A stretch of 64,000 nucleotides of DNA from Acinetobacter sp. ANC 4204. GTDB taxonomy: Bacteria > Pseudomonadota > Gammaproteobacteria > Pseudomonadales > Moraxellaceae. The stretch spans positions 1-64,000 of the forward strand of contig NZ_NEFZ01000001.1 in assembly GCF_002135205.1 (NCBI RefSeq), given 5' to 3'. Numbering within the stretch: position 1 is the stretch's first letter; every line of letters begins with the position of its first letter. A model generated the notes under the pieces. The model did no database searches. It had not been told where the DNA came from and saw only the letters and a list, made by a program, of their open reading frames with translations. The position numbers and the translations under genes are program-made. Shown piece after piece: positions 50,384 to 59,363 of this stretch.

Positions 50384-50554
50384 AGCTTACTTGTAGGTTC
50401 AATGGTATATCAGGGCACTTCCCTACAAGTCTATATGTTTAAAACATCAAAAATGACTGACTTATACAAAGTCAAAAAAGTGAATATGATTTTTCAAATA
50501 CTTGAGAAATGTATTATTTTACTAAATAAAATTAGGCGTATAGAGAGTAAGTTA

Positions 50555-51097
50555 ATGAACCACCCTGAGTCTCAAATTGATGATATACAGATTGTAGGTT
50601 TACAACATTGCAAGTCGGAAAATTTAGTTCATTTTTATATAAAAAATAAAACTCATTTAGCCGATGCAATGCCCCTTAGAGATGAATCTTTTTATCAGTC
50701 TCACTACTGGGACGAGCAGATTGCTGATTATGCTCAATTATTTAAAGAAAAGTGTGCGATTAAATTTGTTTTACTCAAACATGAGCAGGTGATTGGAACC
50801 ATTACATTTGATCAAATTTGCTATGGTGCCTTTCGTTCTTGTTATCTTGGATACTTGTTAGACCAAGATTATCAAGGAAAAGGCATAATGACTAAAGCTT
50901 TACAGTTTTGTTTAAGCTATATAATTAAAGACCTCAACCTAAATCGTGTAATGGCTAATTACGTTCCTGAAAACCTTCGTAGTGGAAAACTACTTCGTCA
51001 GTTAGGATTTGAGCGAGAAGGCTATGCCAGAAAGTATCTTTTACTCAATGGTGTATGGAAAGATCATATTTTGACCAGCTATATTAATGACACCTAA
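50555..51097 (+). CDS. GNAT-family acetyltransferase, RimJ/RimL type
   Basis: A 180-residue protein with the RimJ-type acetyltransferase fold. GYLLDQDYQGKGIMTKALQFCLSYII is motif A with the Q-G-K-G loop. The C-terminal NLNRVMANYVPENLRSGKLLRQLGFEREGYARKYLLLNGVWKDHILTSY pattern is the hallmark of ribosomal-protein-Ser/Ala N-acetyltransferases. The frame opens at 50402, but the ATG at 50555 (MNHPESQIDDIQI) gives the expected N-terminus. The target, S5 or L12 in E. coli, is not certain here. It is close to the broken GNAT but belongs to a different subfamily. Confidence 0.82.
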   Translation: MNHPESQIDDIQIVGLQHCKSENLVHFYIKNKTHLADAMPLRDESFYQSHYWDEQIADYAQLFKEKCAIKFVLLKHEQVIGTITFDQICYGAFRSCYLGYLLDQDYQGKGIMTKALQFCLSYIIKDLNLNRVMANYVPENLRSGKLLRQLGFEREGYARKYLLLNGVWKDHILTSYINDT

Positions 51098-51300
51098 TAT
51101 TAACCAAATAAAGTTCCAGTTTAAATTTTCGTCTGCAAACCAATTAAAAAAATCGCATCTACCCAGAGGATTTTCAATTCACACTCTTAAGACAGACAGT
51201 GATATGAGCGTTTCTGGAAAGCGAGTCTGCGTTACAAATAACAATTTCACACAGACCGTTTAAAGCAACGTGAAATTTTTAATTTAGTTGGGCGGATTGA

Positions 51301-51678
51301 TTACCCAATATCCCCTATTTCACACCCACTCCTTAAAGGGCAAGGCTCACCATCCAATAAGTTTTCAAGCATGCTCTGCATCTGTAGCAATTGAAATATT
51401 TTCTCCTGTATCACCCCTAGTTTTTCCGACAAAATCGAACGAAATTGTGTAGCCGGAATTTCATTCTCATTGATTAATTGAGTGATTTGCCTTATCTCAG
51501 CCAGTGTAAAACCTAGATTTTTAGCCGTCTGGATGAGTTTCAATTGTTGCAGCGTCTGTTCAGGATAATCCTTATAACCATTATTACGGACTAAAGGTTG
51601 AATTAACTCCATTTTTTCATAAAAACGGATGGTATCTCGACTCAAATTCATCTGTTGTGATAGTTCACCGATCAACAT
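51301..51678 (-). CDS. MerR-family transcriptional regulator
   Basis: A 125-residue regulator. The N-terminal winged helix MLIGELSQQMNLSRDTIRFYEKMELIQP is a classic MerR domain, followed by the dimerisation helix (residues about 70-115). The C-terminus has Cys113 and Cys119 in CPLRSGCEIGDIG, a possible thiol or metal sensor, as in the NmlR/AdhR or metal-type groups. It is divergent from an SDR reductase, with a perfect palindrome in the gap, and probably regulates it. Confidence 0.85.
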   Translation of the reverse strand: MLIGELSQQMNLSRDTIRFYEKMELIQPLVRNNGYKDYPEQTLQQLKLIQTAKNLGFTLAEIRQITQLINENEIPATQFRSILSEKLGVIQEKIFQLLQMQSMLENLLDGEPCPLRSGCEIGDIG

Positions 51679-51710
51679 ATCTCATTTCCATGCATATTTT
51701 TAAAACCCTC

Positions 51711-51741
51711 TTGACCATGGAGTATACTCCATGCTTTAGCG
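51711..51741 (+). promoter_or_regulatory. MerR-type promoter with perfect palindromic operator
   Basis: CATGGAGTATACTCCATG at 51716-51733 is a perfect 18-base palindrome. It overlaps a TTGACC -35 box (51711-51716), and the spacing of 18-20 bases to a weak -10 at about 51735-51741 is the long spacer typical of MerR-activated promoters. It lies 33 bases upstream of the SDR gene start. Confidence 0.75.
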
Positions 51742-51773
51742 TAAGCAATGACTAATGAATAGGAGTTAGTTCT

Positions 51774-52853
51774 ATGTTTACATCACCCCAAACCGCCTTA
51801 ATAGTCGGCTCAACTGGATTTATTGGTAAATTCCTTGTCGCTCGTCTGCTCCGTGATAATGCACGGGTCTTTGCTCTCTGCCGTAATATAAATGAGCAAC
51901 CGCATAAACTAAGATCTTGGCTAACACAACAGGGAATTGACTATCGCCAACTTAGTTTCATTCAAGGTGATGTTACCCTTCCCCATTTAGGTCTATCACC
52001 TCAGGATTGGGAAACATTAAAAGAAGTTAACTATCTCTACAATACGAGTGCATTGTTTAAATGGAATCTCTCCATGGAGCAAGCTAAAGCAGTAAATGTT
52101 GATGGGCTGACCAACCTGTTACATAGTGTATGCAAGCATTGTCATTTAGAACGTGCAATACACTTGTCTGGCTATATGCTAACTCTAGACAAGCATTTAC
52201 AGGCAGCAGGCATCTATAGAAAGAATATTGAAAAAACGGATTGGCCCAAAATTTATGACAGATTGGGTGCTTATGAAGCCTCAAAGATCCAAGGGCATTT
52301 TAACTGGATCAAGCAGGCTGACACTCTCAATATCCCATGGACAGTCATTCACCCGGCCACAGTAATAGGTGATGAAATGAGTGGAGAAATTCCTGCAAAC
52401 CAGCCGATTGCCACCCTAATTCAACAGCTCAAACAAAGAAAAATGAAGGCACTGCCCGGGACACCTCAGCATTCACTGCCTCTAGTATCCGTAACAATGC
52501 TTGTGAATGCTATTTTCCATGCAGGCAAAGATACCCAAACTCTAAAACAAGAAATTTTAGTAGCCACCCCTGAACAATTATCCTTACAGACTTTGGTCAG
52601 CATTATTGCTAATGCTATACAGGTCAAAGCTCCACATCATTTTGTATCACTCTACTTTTTAAAATGGATTTTAAAATGGCATTGGTTGGCAAAAAAATTA
52701 GATATGTCTGGAGAAATGCTAAATTTTATTAGAACTGAACAGATTGACCTAAGCTTATTCAACCAACTCAATCAAAAGTGGGAAATTCCACCGACCGTAC
52801 TACTAGAAACCATAGAAAAGACTGCAGGATGGGTGATTAAGCAATCAAAATAA
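51774..52853 (+). CDS. Extended SDR / NAD-dependent epimerase-reductase (NAD_binding_4-like)
   Basis: A 359-residue protein with an N-terminal Rossmann domain. ALIVGSTGFIGKFLVARLL is the cofactor loop (GxxGxxG); NTSALFKWNLSMEQAKAVNVDGL matches the male-sterility/NAD_binding_4 group; and YEASKIQGHF holds the Tyr-x-x-x-Lys active-site pair. The C-terminal third is variable and substrate-binding. It resembles carboxylic-acid or fatty-acyl reductases and nucleotide-sugar epimerases; the substrate is unknown. AGGAG precedes the ATG at 51774. It is divergent from a MerR regulator that probably controls it. Confidence 0.82.
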   Translation: MFTSPQTALIVGSTGFIGKFLVARLLRDNARVFALCRNINEQPHKLRSWLTQQGIDYRQLSFIQGDVTLPHLGLSPQDWETLKEVNYLYNTSALFKWNLSMEQAKAVNVDGLTNLLHSVCKHCHLERAIHLSGYMLTLDKHLQAAGIYRKNIEKTDWPKIYDRLGAYEASKIQGHFNWIKQADTLNIPWTVIHPATVIGDEMSGEIPANQPIATLIQQLKQRKMKALPGTPQHSLPLVSVTMLVNAIFHAGKDTQTLKQEILVATPEQLSLQTLVSIIANAIQVKAPHHFVSLYFLKWILKWHWLAKKLDMSGEMLNFIRTEQIDLSLFNQLNQKWEIPPTVLLETIEKTAGWVIKQSK

Positions 52854-53316
52854 AACAACACTAAGCATGGGCAATATTGAGTTACTCAAGATGGGGACCC
52901 TCCTCTCTAAGTTTTAGCAGTCATGGATTTATTCACTTATTCAGTTCTGATTTATATTTGCATACTTGTGAACAAGCATCTGTTGTTAATCCAAGTAATG
53001 GGTAAGTGCATAAATCCATCTATTGAGTTATTGGGAGTAAAAGAATACAAAATTGGAAAATAATCTTACCCTTAGGTAAAACCCTAATAAAAAAACCTTC
53101 CGATCCGTAGCCATCAACTTCTTATCTCAAAGTTTTCTGTTGTTAGATTTAAGCCAACTATCACTTAATGCCATTCGTTTTTTTCAAGCTAGTTGTTTTA
53201 TACTCTAATGTTGCTATGTACAGATAGAAAATATGTACACAGATATGTACATCATTTTTCTTGAAAGGTTTTTCTATAAACTTTGTTGAACTTGAAAAAA
53301 CATTGGAGATTTTTAA
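52854..53316. other. Intergenic region upstream of yrfG
   Basis: A 463-base gap with no gene. It contains three direct copies of ATGTACA at 53215, 53233 and 53245 shortly before yrfG. Confidence 0.5.
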
Positions 53317-53991
53317 ATGGAAAAACCGCTTATTATTTTTGATATGGACGGTACATTACTGGATCTTGCTTACGATGATTTTATTTGGAATCATCAACTT
53401 CCAATTCGTTATGCGGAACAGCACCAGTGTTCTTTAGAGCAAAGTCGACAGGCTTTGTTTCAGTTCTATCAAACCCATAATCACACTTTAAATTGGTATT
53501 CAACCCGCTTTTGGACAGCAAAAGTTGGTGTAGATACACTGGCTTTACAGCACGAGTTTAAGCATAAAGTCAGCCTCCGCGAAGGTTGTATTCAACTTCT
53601 CGACTACTTGAAAACCAATGGTTATCCTTGTTGGCTTGCAACCAATGCGGATTGCGAAGGCTTAAAATTTAAGCTTGAACACACTGAACTGGCCTCATAT
53701 TTTGATGTCATCATCAGCAGTGAAACACTTGGTCATGCCAAAGAATTTACCGAGTTTTGGCAACATCTTCATAAGCACCATCCTTTTAACCCATCACACT
53801 GCTATTTTATCGACGACACAGAGAAAGTGCTTAAAGGTGCTGAAAGTTTTGGAATTCAAAACTTATTTACCATTGCTCAGCCCTCATCACTGGGACAATC
53901 TAAAGTATCGAGCTCTTATCCCATATTAAATCAACTCACCGATTTAATTCATTATTTAGAGCAAGCTGAGGTCACTACAAAATATGCGTAA
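53317..53991 (+). CDS. yrfG: HAD-IA hydrolase, GMP/IMP nucleotidase YrfG type
   Basis: A 224-residue hydrolase of the haloacid dehalogenase fold. The nucleophile motif FDMDGTLLDLAYD is at residues 8-20, with the DLAYD extension typical of YrfG. Motif II is CWLATNADCEG, motif III the Lys in GHAKEFTEFW, and motif IV the acidic CYFIDDTEKVL. In E. coli YrfG dephosphorylates purine nucleotides. It precedes hslR by an eight-base overlap, as in E. coli, where the two are also adjacent. The ATG at 53317 lies after TTGGAGA. Confidence 0.87.
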   Translation: MEKPLIIFDMDGTLLDLAYDDFIWNHQLPIRYAEQHQCSLEQSRQALFQFYQTHNHTLNWYSTRFWTAKVGVDTLALQHEFKHKVSLREGCIQLLDYLKTNGYPCWLATNADCEGLKFKLEHTELASYFDVIISSETLGHAKEFTEFWQHLHKHHPFNPSHCYFIDDTEKVLKGAESFGIQNLFTIAQPSSLGQSKVSSSYPILNQLTDLIHYLEQAEVTTKYA

Positions 53992-54427
53992 ATCCGCTTT
54001 AGCTGAAGGTGCTGTAGGCATGCGTATTGATAAATGGTTATGGGCAGCACGTTTTTTTAAAACGCGCTCGATTGCCAAAAATGCCATCGAGGGGGGTAAA
54101 GTCCACCACAATGGCGAACGTGTCAAAGTATCACGTGAAGTCCGTATTGGTATGGAACTCACGATTCAACAAGGTATTGATAAGAAAACCGTGGTAATCA
54201 AAGAGCTCTCTGATGTTCGCGGTCCTGCACCAGTCGCACAAAAGCTTTATGAAGAAACTGAAGTCAGTATTACACGACGGGAATTGATTGCAACCCAAAG
54301 AAAGTTGCATAATCTAGCTCGACCTGATCATCGCCCGAGTAAAAAAGATCGACGAGATATCAGCAAGTTTAGACAAGAAAATGATCAACAATTTGACCAA
54401 TACTGGTCTTATAATGATGATGAATGA
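53984..54427 (+). CDS. hslR: RNA-binding heat-shock protein Hsp15
   Basis: A 147-residue basic protein with an N-terminal S4 RNA-binding domain, GMRIDKWLWAARFFKTRSIAKNAIEGGKVHHNGE. The C-terminal tail is highly charged, with RRKLHNLARPDHRPSKKDRRDI-type repeats of Arg, Lys and Asp. In E. coli it binds free 50S subunits carrying nascent chains and helps recycle stalled ribosomes. It overlaps yrfG and is likely co-transcribed. Confidence 0.9.
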   Translation: MRKSALAEGAVGMRIDKWLWAARFFKTRSIAKNAIEGGKVHHNGERVKVSREVRIGMELTIQQGIDKKTVVIKELSDVRGPAPVAQKLYEETEVSITRRELIATQRKLHNLARPDHRPSKKDRRDISKFRQENDQQFDQYWSYNDDE

Positions 54428-54432
54428 CATGC

Positions 54433-54459
54433 GTCATATTGTGTCGTACACGATATGAC
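54433..54459. promoter_or_regulatory. Long inverted repeat between hslR and recA
   Basis: GTCATATTGTGT at 54433-54444 and ACACGATATGAC at 54448-54459 form a 12-base inverted repeat with one mismatch and a CGT centre, followed by TTTTAT. It could be the terminator of hslR or an operator of recA. No LexA-type CTGT-N8-ACAG site is present in the gap. Confidence 0.6.
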
Positions 54460-54541
54460 TTTTATAGAAGATACGGACTAAATCTGTCACTATAGTGATC
54501 ATATTCAGTAACTATCCGTGACATCGTTTTGAGGTTGTAAG

Positions 54542-55585
54542 ATGGATGATAATAAAAGCAAGGCGCTTAATGCTGCGCTAAGTCAAATTGAAAAACAGTT
54601 TGGCAAAAACACAGTAATGCGCCTTGGCGATAACACCGTACAAGCTGTTGAAGCGGTATCGACGGGTTCTTTAACACTTGATATTGCGCTTGGTATTGGC
54701 GGCTTACCCAAAGGTCGTATCGTTGAAATTTATGGTCCTGAATCTTCAGGTAAAACAACGATGACTTTGCAAGCGATTGCAGAATGTCAAAAAGCAGGTG
54801 GCACTTGTGCATTTATTGACGCCGAACACGCTTTAGATCCTCAATATGCTCGCAAACTAGGTGTAGACATTGATAACCTACTGGTTTCACAACCAGATAA
54901 TGGTGAACAAGCTCTTGAAATTGCAGATATGTTAGTTCGCTCTGGAGCGATTGACCTGATCGTTGTCGACTCAGTAGCTGCATTAACACCACGTGCAGAA
55001 ATTGAAGGTGAAATGGGCGACTCTCACATGGGCCTACAAGCACGTTTGATGAGCCAAGCATTACGTAAAATTACAGGTAATGCAAAACGTTCAAACTGTA
55101 TGGTGATCTTCATTAACCAAATTCGTATGAAAATTGGTGTGATGTTTGGTAGCCCTGAAACCACAACTGGTGGTAATGCGCTGAAGTTCTATGCTTCTGT
55201 TCGTTTAGACATCCGCCGTGTAGGTCAGGTCAAAGAAGGCGATGAAATTGTTGGTTCTGAGACCAAAGTCAAAGTTGTTAAAAACAAAATGGCACCGCCA
55301 TTCCGCGAAGCACTCTTCCAAATCCTCTATGGTAAAGGTGTGAACCACTTAGGTGAGCTTGTAGACTTGGCTGTTCAGCAAGAAATCGTACAAAAAGCCG
55401 GCGCTTGGTATTCATACCAAGGCGACAAAATCGGTCAAGGTAAAAACAACGTGATTCGTCACCTTGAAGAAAATCCTCAGTTGGCTGAAACCATTGAGAA
55501 AATCATCCGTGATCAACTGCTTACCACTTCAAATGCTGCACCCGTAGAAGAGAATGAAGAAGAGCCAGACTTTTTAGATGCTTAA
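54542..55585 (+). CDS. recA: Recombinase A
   Basis: A 347-residue ATP-dependent DNA strand-exchange protein for homologous recombination and DNA repair. The Walker A loop GPESSGKT is at residues 65-72. [22 protein letters not shown] is the Walker B and loop L1 region, and [26 protein letters not shown] carries the L2 loop. The acidic C-terminus [11 protein letters not shown] matches RecA. It is followed by recX. In Acinetobacter its damage response does not depend on LexA, which is absent from that genus; consistent with this, I saw no LexA box upstream. Confidence 0.98.
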   Translation: MDDNKSKALNAALSQIEKQFGKNTVMRLGDNTVQAVEAVSTGSLTLDIALGIGGLPKGRIVEIYGPESSGKTTMTLQAIAECQKAGGTCAFIDAEHALDPQYARKLGVDIDNLLVSQPDNGEQALEIADMLVRSGAIDLIVVDSVAALTPRAEIEGEMGDSHMGLQARLMSQALRKITGNAKRSNCMVIFINQIRMKIGVMFGSPETTTGGNALKFYASVRLDIRRVGQVKEGDEIVGSETKVKVVKNKMAPPFREALFQILYGKGVNHLGELVDLAVQQEIVQKAGAWYSYQGDKIGQGKNNVIRHLEENPQLAETIEKIIRDQLLTTSNAAPVEENEEEPDFLDA

Positions 55586-55642
55586 TTTAAAGCATCTTTC
55601 TAAAGAATAAATGTGATTACACAACATTTAGGCTTACACTAA

Positions 55643-55664
55643 GAAACGCCCTACGGGGCGTTTT
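55643..55664 (+). terminator. Terminator or attenuator between recA and recX
   Basis: AACGCCC and GGGCGTT form a stem around TACG, followed by TTG TTTAT. It is about 60 bases past the recA stop. Partial read-through would let recX be expressed at a low level, as described for E. coli. Confidence 0.75.
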
Positions 55665-55693
55665 GTTTATTCAGATCTATTTCATAGCCGATT

Positions 55694-56299
55694 ATGCCTA
55701 ATTCAAAATTCCCCAAACTTCTTGACTATGATGCTCTCAAACAAAAATTTGGTGAGGAAGAATCCCCTGCTACTCAATACAGCCACACGCAGGCAACACA
55801 AGAAACGGTTGATACCCTAGATTTTGATGAAGAGAATCAGCCCAAACCCACAGGTTTAACAGGTTCCCGTCTACGTTCTTATGCATTTGCGGTACTGACA
55901 CGTAAAGAGTATTCAAAAGCAGAATTGATTGAAAAATTAGTCACATGGGCAATATACCGTGAAGAAGTGATTACACTGGTTGAAGAGCTTTCCGCACAAA
56001 ACTACCAAAGTGATCAACGCGTTGCCGAAATTATGCTATCGAGCCAAAAACGTAAGGGCAAAGGCCCTAACCGTATCAAAATGGCGTTAAAAACTAAAAA
56101 GATTGACACTGGCCTAATTTTAGAAGAACTGAAAGAAACAGATTGGGTCGAACAAGCCTATCAACTCAAAATTAAAAAGTATGGAACTGAGGTCGCAACA
56201 GATCCAAAACTCAAAGCCAAACAAATCCGTTTTTTAATGTATCGTGGCTTTGAAATGGATGCGATTATGAAAGCCATTTCGAGAAAAATGGAAGATTGA
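55694..56299 (+). CDS. recX: RecA regulatory protein RecX
   Basis: A 201-residue protein with the three-helix RecX repeats. LRSYAFAVLTRKEYSKAELIEKL starts the first module; LVEELSAQNYQSDQRVAEIMLSSQKRKGKGPNRIKMALKTKK covers the second; and KAKQIRFLMYRGFEMDAIMKAI closes the third. RecX binds RecA filaments and limits their activity. A low-complexity N-terminal tail (about residues 1-55) with acidic and Gln-rich stretches is longer than in E. coli (166 residues). It follows recA after a terminator-like hairpin. Confidence 0.88.
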   Translation: MPNSKFPKLLDYDALKQKFGEEESPATQYSHTQATQETVDTLDFDEENQPKPTGLTGSRLRSYAFAVLTRKEYSKAELIEKLVTWAIYREEVITLVEELSAQNYQSDQRVAEIMLSSQKRKGKGPNRIKMALKTKKIDTGLILEELKETDWVEQAYQLKIKKYGTEVATDPKLKAKQIRFLMYRGFEMDAIMKAISRKMED

Positions 56300-56408
56300 A
56301 TCGTCATTTAACACTCATATCATAAGGAATTTAAGGCTGAGATACATCACTAAAACTTGAGCATACGAAGAAGTCTTTGGGACTTTAAATACAGATAAAA
56401 CCCTCAAC

Positions 56409-56766
56409 TTACTGCAATTCATAACTAGACCCAGTAATGCCTAAATTACTTTTATGTAGTGTCATCTTATAAGCACCATCAATGCTTGTATTATAGTAGT
56501 CACCCGATCTAGCCTCGATCCTCTGGATCTCGCCATTAGGCATACGAACATCTAAATAATAATGCGAAATAATACACATAGATAAAATATAACCATACCT
56601 ATGGAGATATAATTTAAAAAGCCATTTGAAATAAAATATAAAATCGAGAAATAGATAAAAATAATGGTAATTACAAAAAAGAAAATAAAAAGTAAGACAC
56701 TTTTAATTTTTTAGAGGATTCAATAGTAAGAACTAAACTAGCATCAATGCCGTAATAATCTTTCAT
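56409..56766 (-). pseudogene. Frameshifted gene for a small membrane protein
   Basis: On the minus strand the frame starts with MKDYYGIDASLVLTIESSKK and runs for 31 codons. It then continues in a second frame with a hydrophobic helix (VITIIFIYFSILYF) and in a third with LDVRMPNGEIQRIEARSGDY and ends YELQ. Adding one T to each of two short T runs (near rc CTTTTTTG and ATTATTTAG) would give one protein of about 119 residues. The N- and C-terminal pieces look strongly coding. It is a decayed gene or two homopolymer errors. No family is recognised. Confidence 0.65.
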
Positions 56767-56792
56767 TTTTATTCTTTTATATTTATAAAACT

Positions 56793-56908
<116 letters not shown>

Positions 56909-56918
56909 GCAAGAACAG

Positions 56919-56946
56919 AGTATAGAGATTTTCTCCCAAGTTGCAA
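56919..56946 (-). promoter_or_regulatory. Promoter of the SRP RNA gene
   Basis: Minus-strand TTGCAA (56946-56941), a 16-base spacer and TATACT (56924-56919) form a good sigma-70 promoter. The predicted start, about seven bases on, is near 56912, matching the 5' end of the RNA helix. Confidence 0.75.
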
Positions 56947-57171
56947 GCCTATAAATGCTTTTTAAGTAAGCATTTCATTCAATTGATTATTTATAAAACA
57001 AACTGAGAAAAAGACATTCTATTTTGAACAACATCGGTACTACAATCCTTTACCTAAATACACGACAACAATGTAAAAGCTTATTGCATTTCAGAACATT
57101 GCCGTTTTTAATGGGGTAAATAAATTTTGTTTGATGTGTCTACATCAAAAGCATGACAACACGGATATTTC

Positions 57172-58026
57172 ATGATGCTAAAGAAGCATAGCCTATGTGC
57201 CCTCACCCTACTTTGCACAACGTCTGTTTTCGCCAACGTTCCAATTGAATCACTAGGCTTAAGTCAAGCCAGCAATAACAGTGTCAGCTCAACTAGCTTA
57301 GCTGTAGATACGGGTGCAGGAGCCACTGCAACCAATATCAATTGGCAAATCATGCAAAAAAACCAGCAACTAGAAAATGATTTGCGTATCTTGCGTGGCA
57401 AGATGGAAGAACAAGATAATGAAATTGCTCAGCTTAAACATGAATTAGAAAACCGCTACGCTGACCTAGATCAGCGTTTAGAATTACTTCAACAAAAACT
57501 AGACCCTGAAGCAAGTAATACAGCGGAGGATAATCAACAGGATATTACTCCCAGCACCAACACAACCAACACAAGCTCCGGGAACAACACAGCCCCCCCA
57601 GTAAACCCAGCAAATAAGCCACCTGTGGTTGTCAACACACAGAATACGTCTGAACCATCGGAACTAGAAAAAGCAGCCTATACCGTAGCTCTAGATGCGT
57701 ATAAGCAAGGTGGTGCAAAGAAAGCCATTGCACCTATGCAAAATTTTATTAAGAACAATCCCAATAGTGTTTATATTAGCAATGCCTATTTTTGGTTAGC
57801 AGAATTCAACTTAGCCGTTGAACCCACCAACTATGCAGAAGCAAAGAAAAACTATGGTATTGTGGCGAACAAATACCCAAACTCCTCGCGTGCACCACGC
57901 GCTGTTTATCAGCTCTATAATATTGCCAAAGAAGTAGATAAAAACACGACTCAAGCCAATCAATATAAAGCCAAGCTACTTAAACAATATCCTAAGTCTG
58001 AAGAGGCTTCTTTCTTTAAAAAATGA
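57172..58026 (+). CDS. cpoB: CpoB/YbgF-type periplasmic protein
   Basis: A 284-residue exported protein. A signal peptide (about residues 1-22) is followed by the YbgF trimerisation coiled coil (about residues 55-115), a low-complexity Thr/Pro/Asn-rich linker (about residues 118-165) and a C-terminal TPR-like domain (about residues 170-284) with ALDAYKQGGAKKAIAPMQNFI and WLAEFNLAV. CpoB links outer-membrane constriction (Tol-Pal) to peptidoglycan synthesis by PBP1B at division. In most proteobacteria the gene follows pal; here it stands alone. Two adjacent ATG codons (57172 and 57175) could start it. Confidence 0.85.
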   Translation: MMLKKHSLCALTLLCTTSVFANVPIESLGLSQASNNSVSSTSLAVDTGAGATATNINWQIMQKNQQLENDLRILRGKMEEQDNEIAQLKHELENRYADLDQRLELLQQKLDPEASNTAEDNQQDITPSTNTTNTSSGNNTAPPVNPANKPPVVVNTQNTSEPSELEKAAYTVALDAYKQGGAKKAIAPMQNFIKNNPNSVYISNAYFWLAEFNLAVEPTNYAEAKKNYGIVANKYPNSSRAPRAVYQLYNIAKEVDKNTTQANQYKAKLLKQYPKSEEASFFKK

Positions 58027-58041
58027 TTTTCCTATAGATAT

Positions 58042-58070
58042 AAAAAAAGACACGCGAAGTGTCTTTTTTT
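58042..58070. terminator. Bidirectional terminator between cpoB and lpxA
   Basis: AAAAAAAGACAC pairs with GTGTCTTTTTTT around a GCGAA loop. T runs on both strands serve the convergent genes. Confidence 0.93.
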
Positions 58071-58085
58071 ATATCTAGAATGAGC

Positions 58086-58874
58086 TTAACGCACAATGCC
58101 TCGTTCTGACTGTTCTAATGAGTCGATGAGCAATTGTACCTCAGCAACTTCAGGCAAAATTTCTACACGGATACGTTCTAAAGCCTGCTCTGTCGTTAGA
58201 CCTTCTTTATAGATCAATTTAAATGCTGTGCGTAAACCTTGAATCACATTTTTAGACCAACCTTTACGACGCATGCCTTCAACATTCATCGCAAAAGCAT
58301 GTGCAGGATTACCAGAAACCATTACATAAGCAGGTACATCTTTCACGATCAAGGATGCACCACCAATCATACTGTAAGAATCAATCTTACAGAACTGGTG
58401 TATCCCTGAGTTACCGCCGACAATCACATAGTCTCCTACATGAACATGACCAGCCACACCAACATTGTTTGCAAAAATATTATGATTACCTACCACACAG
58501 TCATGTGCGATATGTGTATTAACCATCAATAGATTATGGCTACCAATCTTAGTAAGACCGTGATCCTGAACCGTACCACGGTGTAAACTACAATGTTCAC
58601 GAATTTTATTATGGTCGCCAATTTCTAACCAGGTTTCTTCACCTGCATATTTTAGATCCTGACATACCTCACCCACGCTTGCGAATTGGAAAATTTCATT
58701 CTGCTCGCCAATACGCGTATAACCACCGACCACCACATGTGAGTGTAACTGTGTACCTGCACCAATGGTGACATTTGGACCAATAACACAATACGGTCCA
58801 ATCTTTACATCTGCTGCAATCACGGCAGATGCATCGATAATTGCTGTAGGGTGAATAAATTCGTTATTGCTCAT
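58086..58874 (-). CDS. lpxA: UDP-N-acetylglucosamine O-acyltransferase LpxA
   Basis: A 262-residue enzyme that adds a 3-hydroxyacyl chain from acyl-ACP to UDP-GlcNAc, the first step of lipid A synthesis. The chain is a left-handed beta helix of hexapeptide repeats, from [26 protein letters not shown] onwards, and the catalytic His is in [14 protein letters not shown]. The C-terminal helical part (about residues 190-262) is typical. It starts with an ATGA overlap with fabZ, so translation is coupled. It is the last gene of the rseP-bamA-skp-lpxD-fabZ-lpxA set on this strand. Confidence 0.97.
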   Translation of the reverse strand: MSNNEFIHPTAIIDASAVIAADVKIGPYCVIGPNVTIGAGTQLHSHVVVGGYTRIGEQNEIFQFASVGEVCQDLKYAGEETWLEIGDHNKIREHCSLHRGTVQDHGLTKIGSHNLLMVNTHIAHDCVVGNHNIFANNVGVAGHVHVGDYVIVGGNSGIHQFCKIDSYSMIGGASLIVKDVPAYVMVSGNPAHAFAMNVEGMRRKGWSKNVIQGLRTAFKLIYKEGLTTEQALERIRVEILPEVAEVQLLIDSLEQSERGIVR

Positions 58875-59356
58875 GATTGCTCTATTTTCTGATGCGAAAC
58901 CATAATTTCCGCAGATGCTGCTACTACACCGTCAACGGTGGCAATACAATTATATTTGTAAATACCACGTTTCTGCATAACCAATTCTGATTTTAACACC
59001 AATTGGTCACCTGCAACGACTTGCTTTTTAAAGCGAACTTTCTCTGCACCTGCAAACAAGAACAAAGAGCCTTCACTCGGTTTTTCATCGTTCATGATAA
59101 AACCAAGAATGCCTGATACTTGTGCTAATGCTTCGACAATCAAAACACCTGGCATAATTGGATAATTAGGGAAGTGTCCTTGAAAAAATTCTTCATTAAT
59201 AGACACATTTTTATAAGCCACAATACCATTTTCAGTCACATCAACAACACGATCGACCAATAAAAAAGGATAGCGGTGTGGCAAGTATTCACGGATCGTT
59301 TGAATTGTCATTGGCAATTCAGGTTTCGTGAAACTAGTAGAATTCGACTCAGTCAT
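58871..59356 (-). CDS. fabZ: 3-hydroxyacyl-[acyl-carrier-protein] dehydratase FabZ
   Basis: A 161-residue hot-dog-fold enzyme dehydrating 3-hydroxyacyl-ACP in fatty-acid synthesis. [15 protein letters not shown] carries the catalytic His region, and [23 protein letters not shown] holds the conserved Glu-containing helix. It competes with LpxA for 3-hydroxyacyl-ACP, which explains their proximity. The frame runs upstream into lpxD; two ATG codons at 59359 and 59356 are possible, and I chose the second. It lies seven bases from the lpxD stop. Confidence 0.95.
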   Translation of the reverse strand: MTESNSTSFTKPELPMTIQTIREYLPHRYPFLLVDRVVDVTENGIVAYKNVSINEEFFQGHFPNYPIMPGVLIVEALAQVSGILGFIMNDEKPSEGSLFLFAGAEKVRFKKQVVAGDQLVLKSELVMQKRGIYKYNCIATVDGVVAASAEIMVSHQKIEQS

Positions 59357-59363
59357 CATATTT

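Noticed and set aside
54428..54541. Search for a LexA or UmuDAb-type box upstream of recA
   Set aside because: No CTGT-N8-ACAG site is present. The inverted repeat there is kept as a finding but is not a LexA box.
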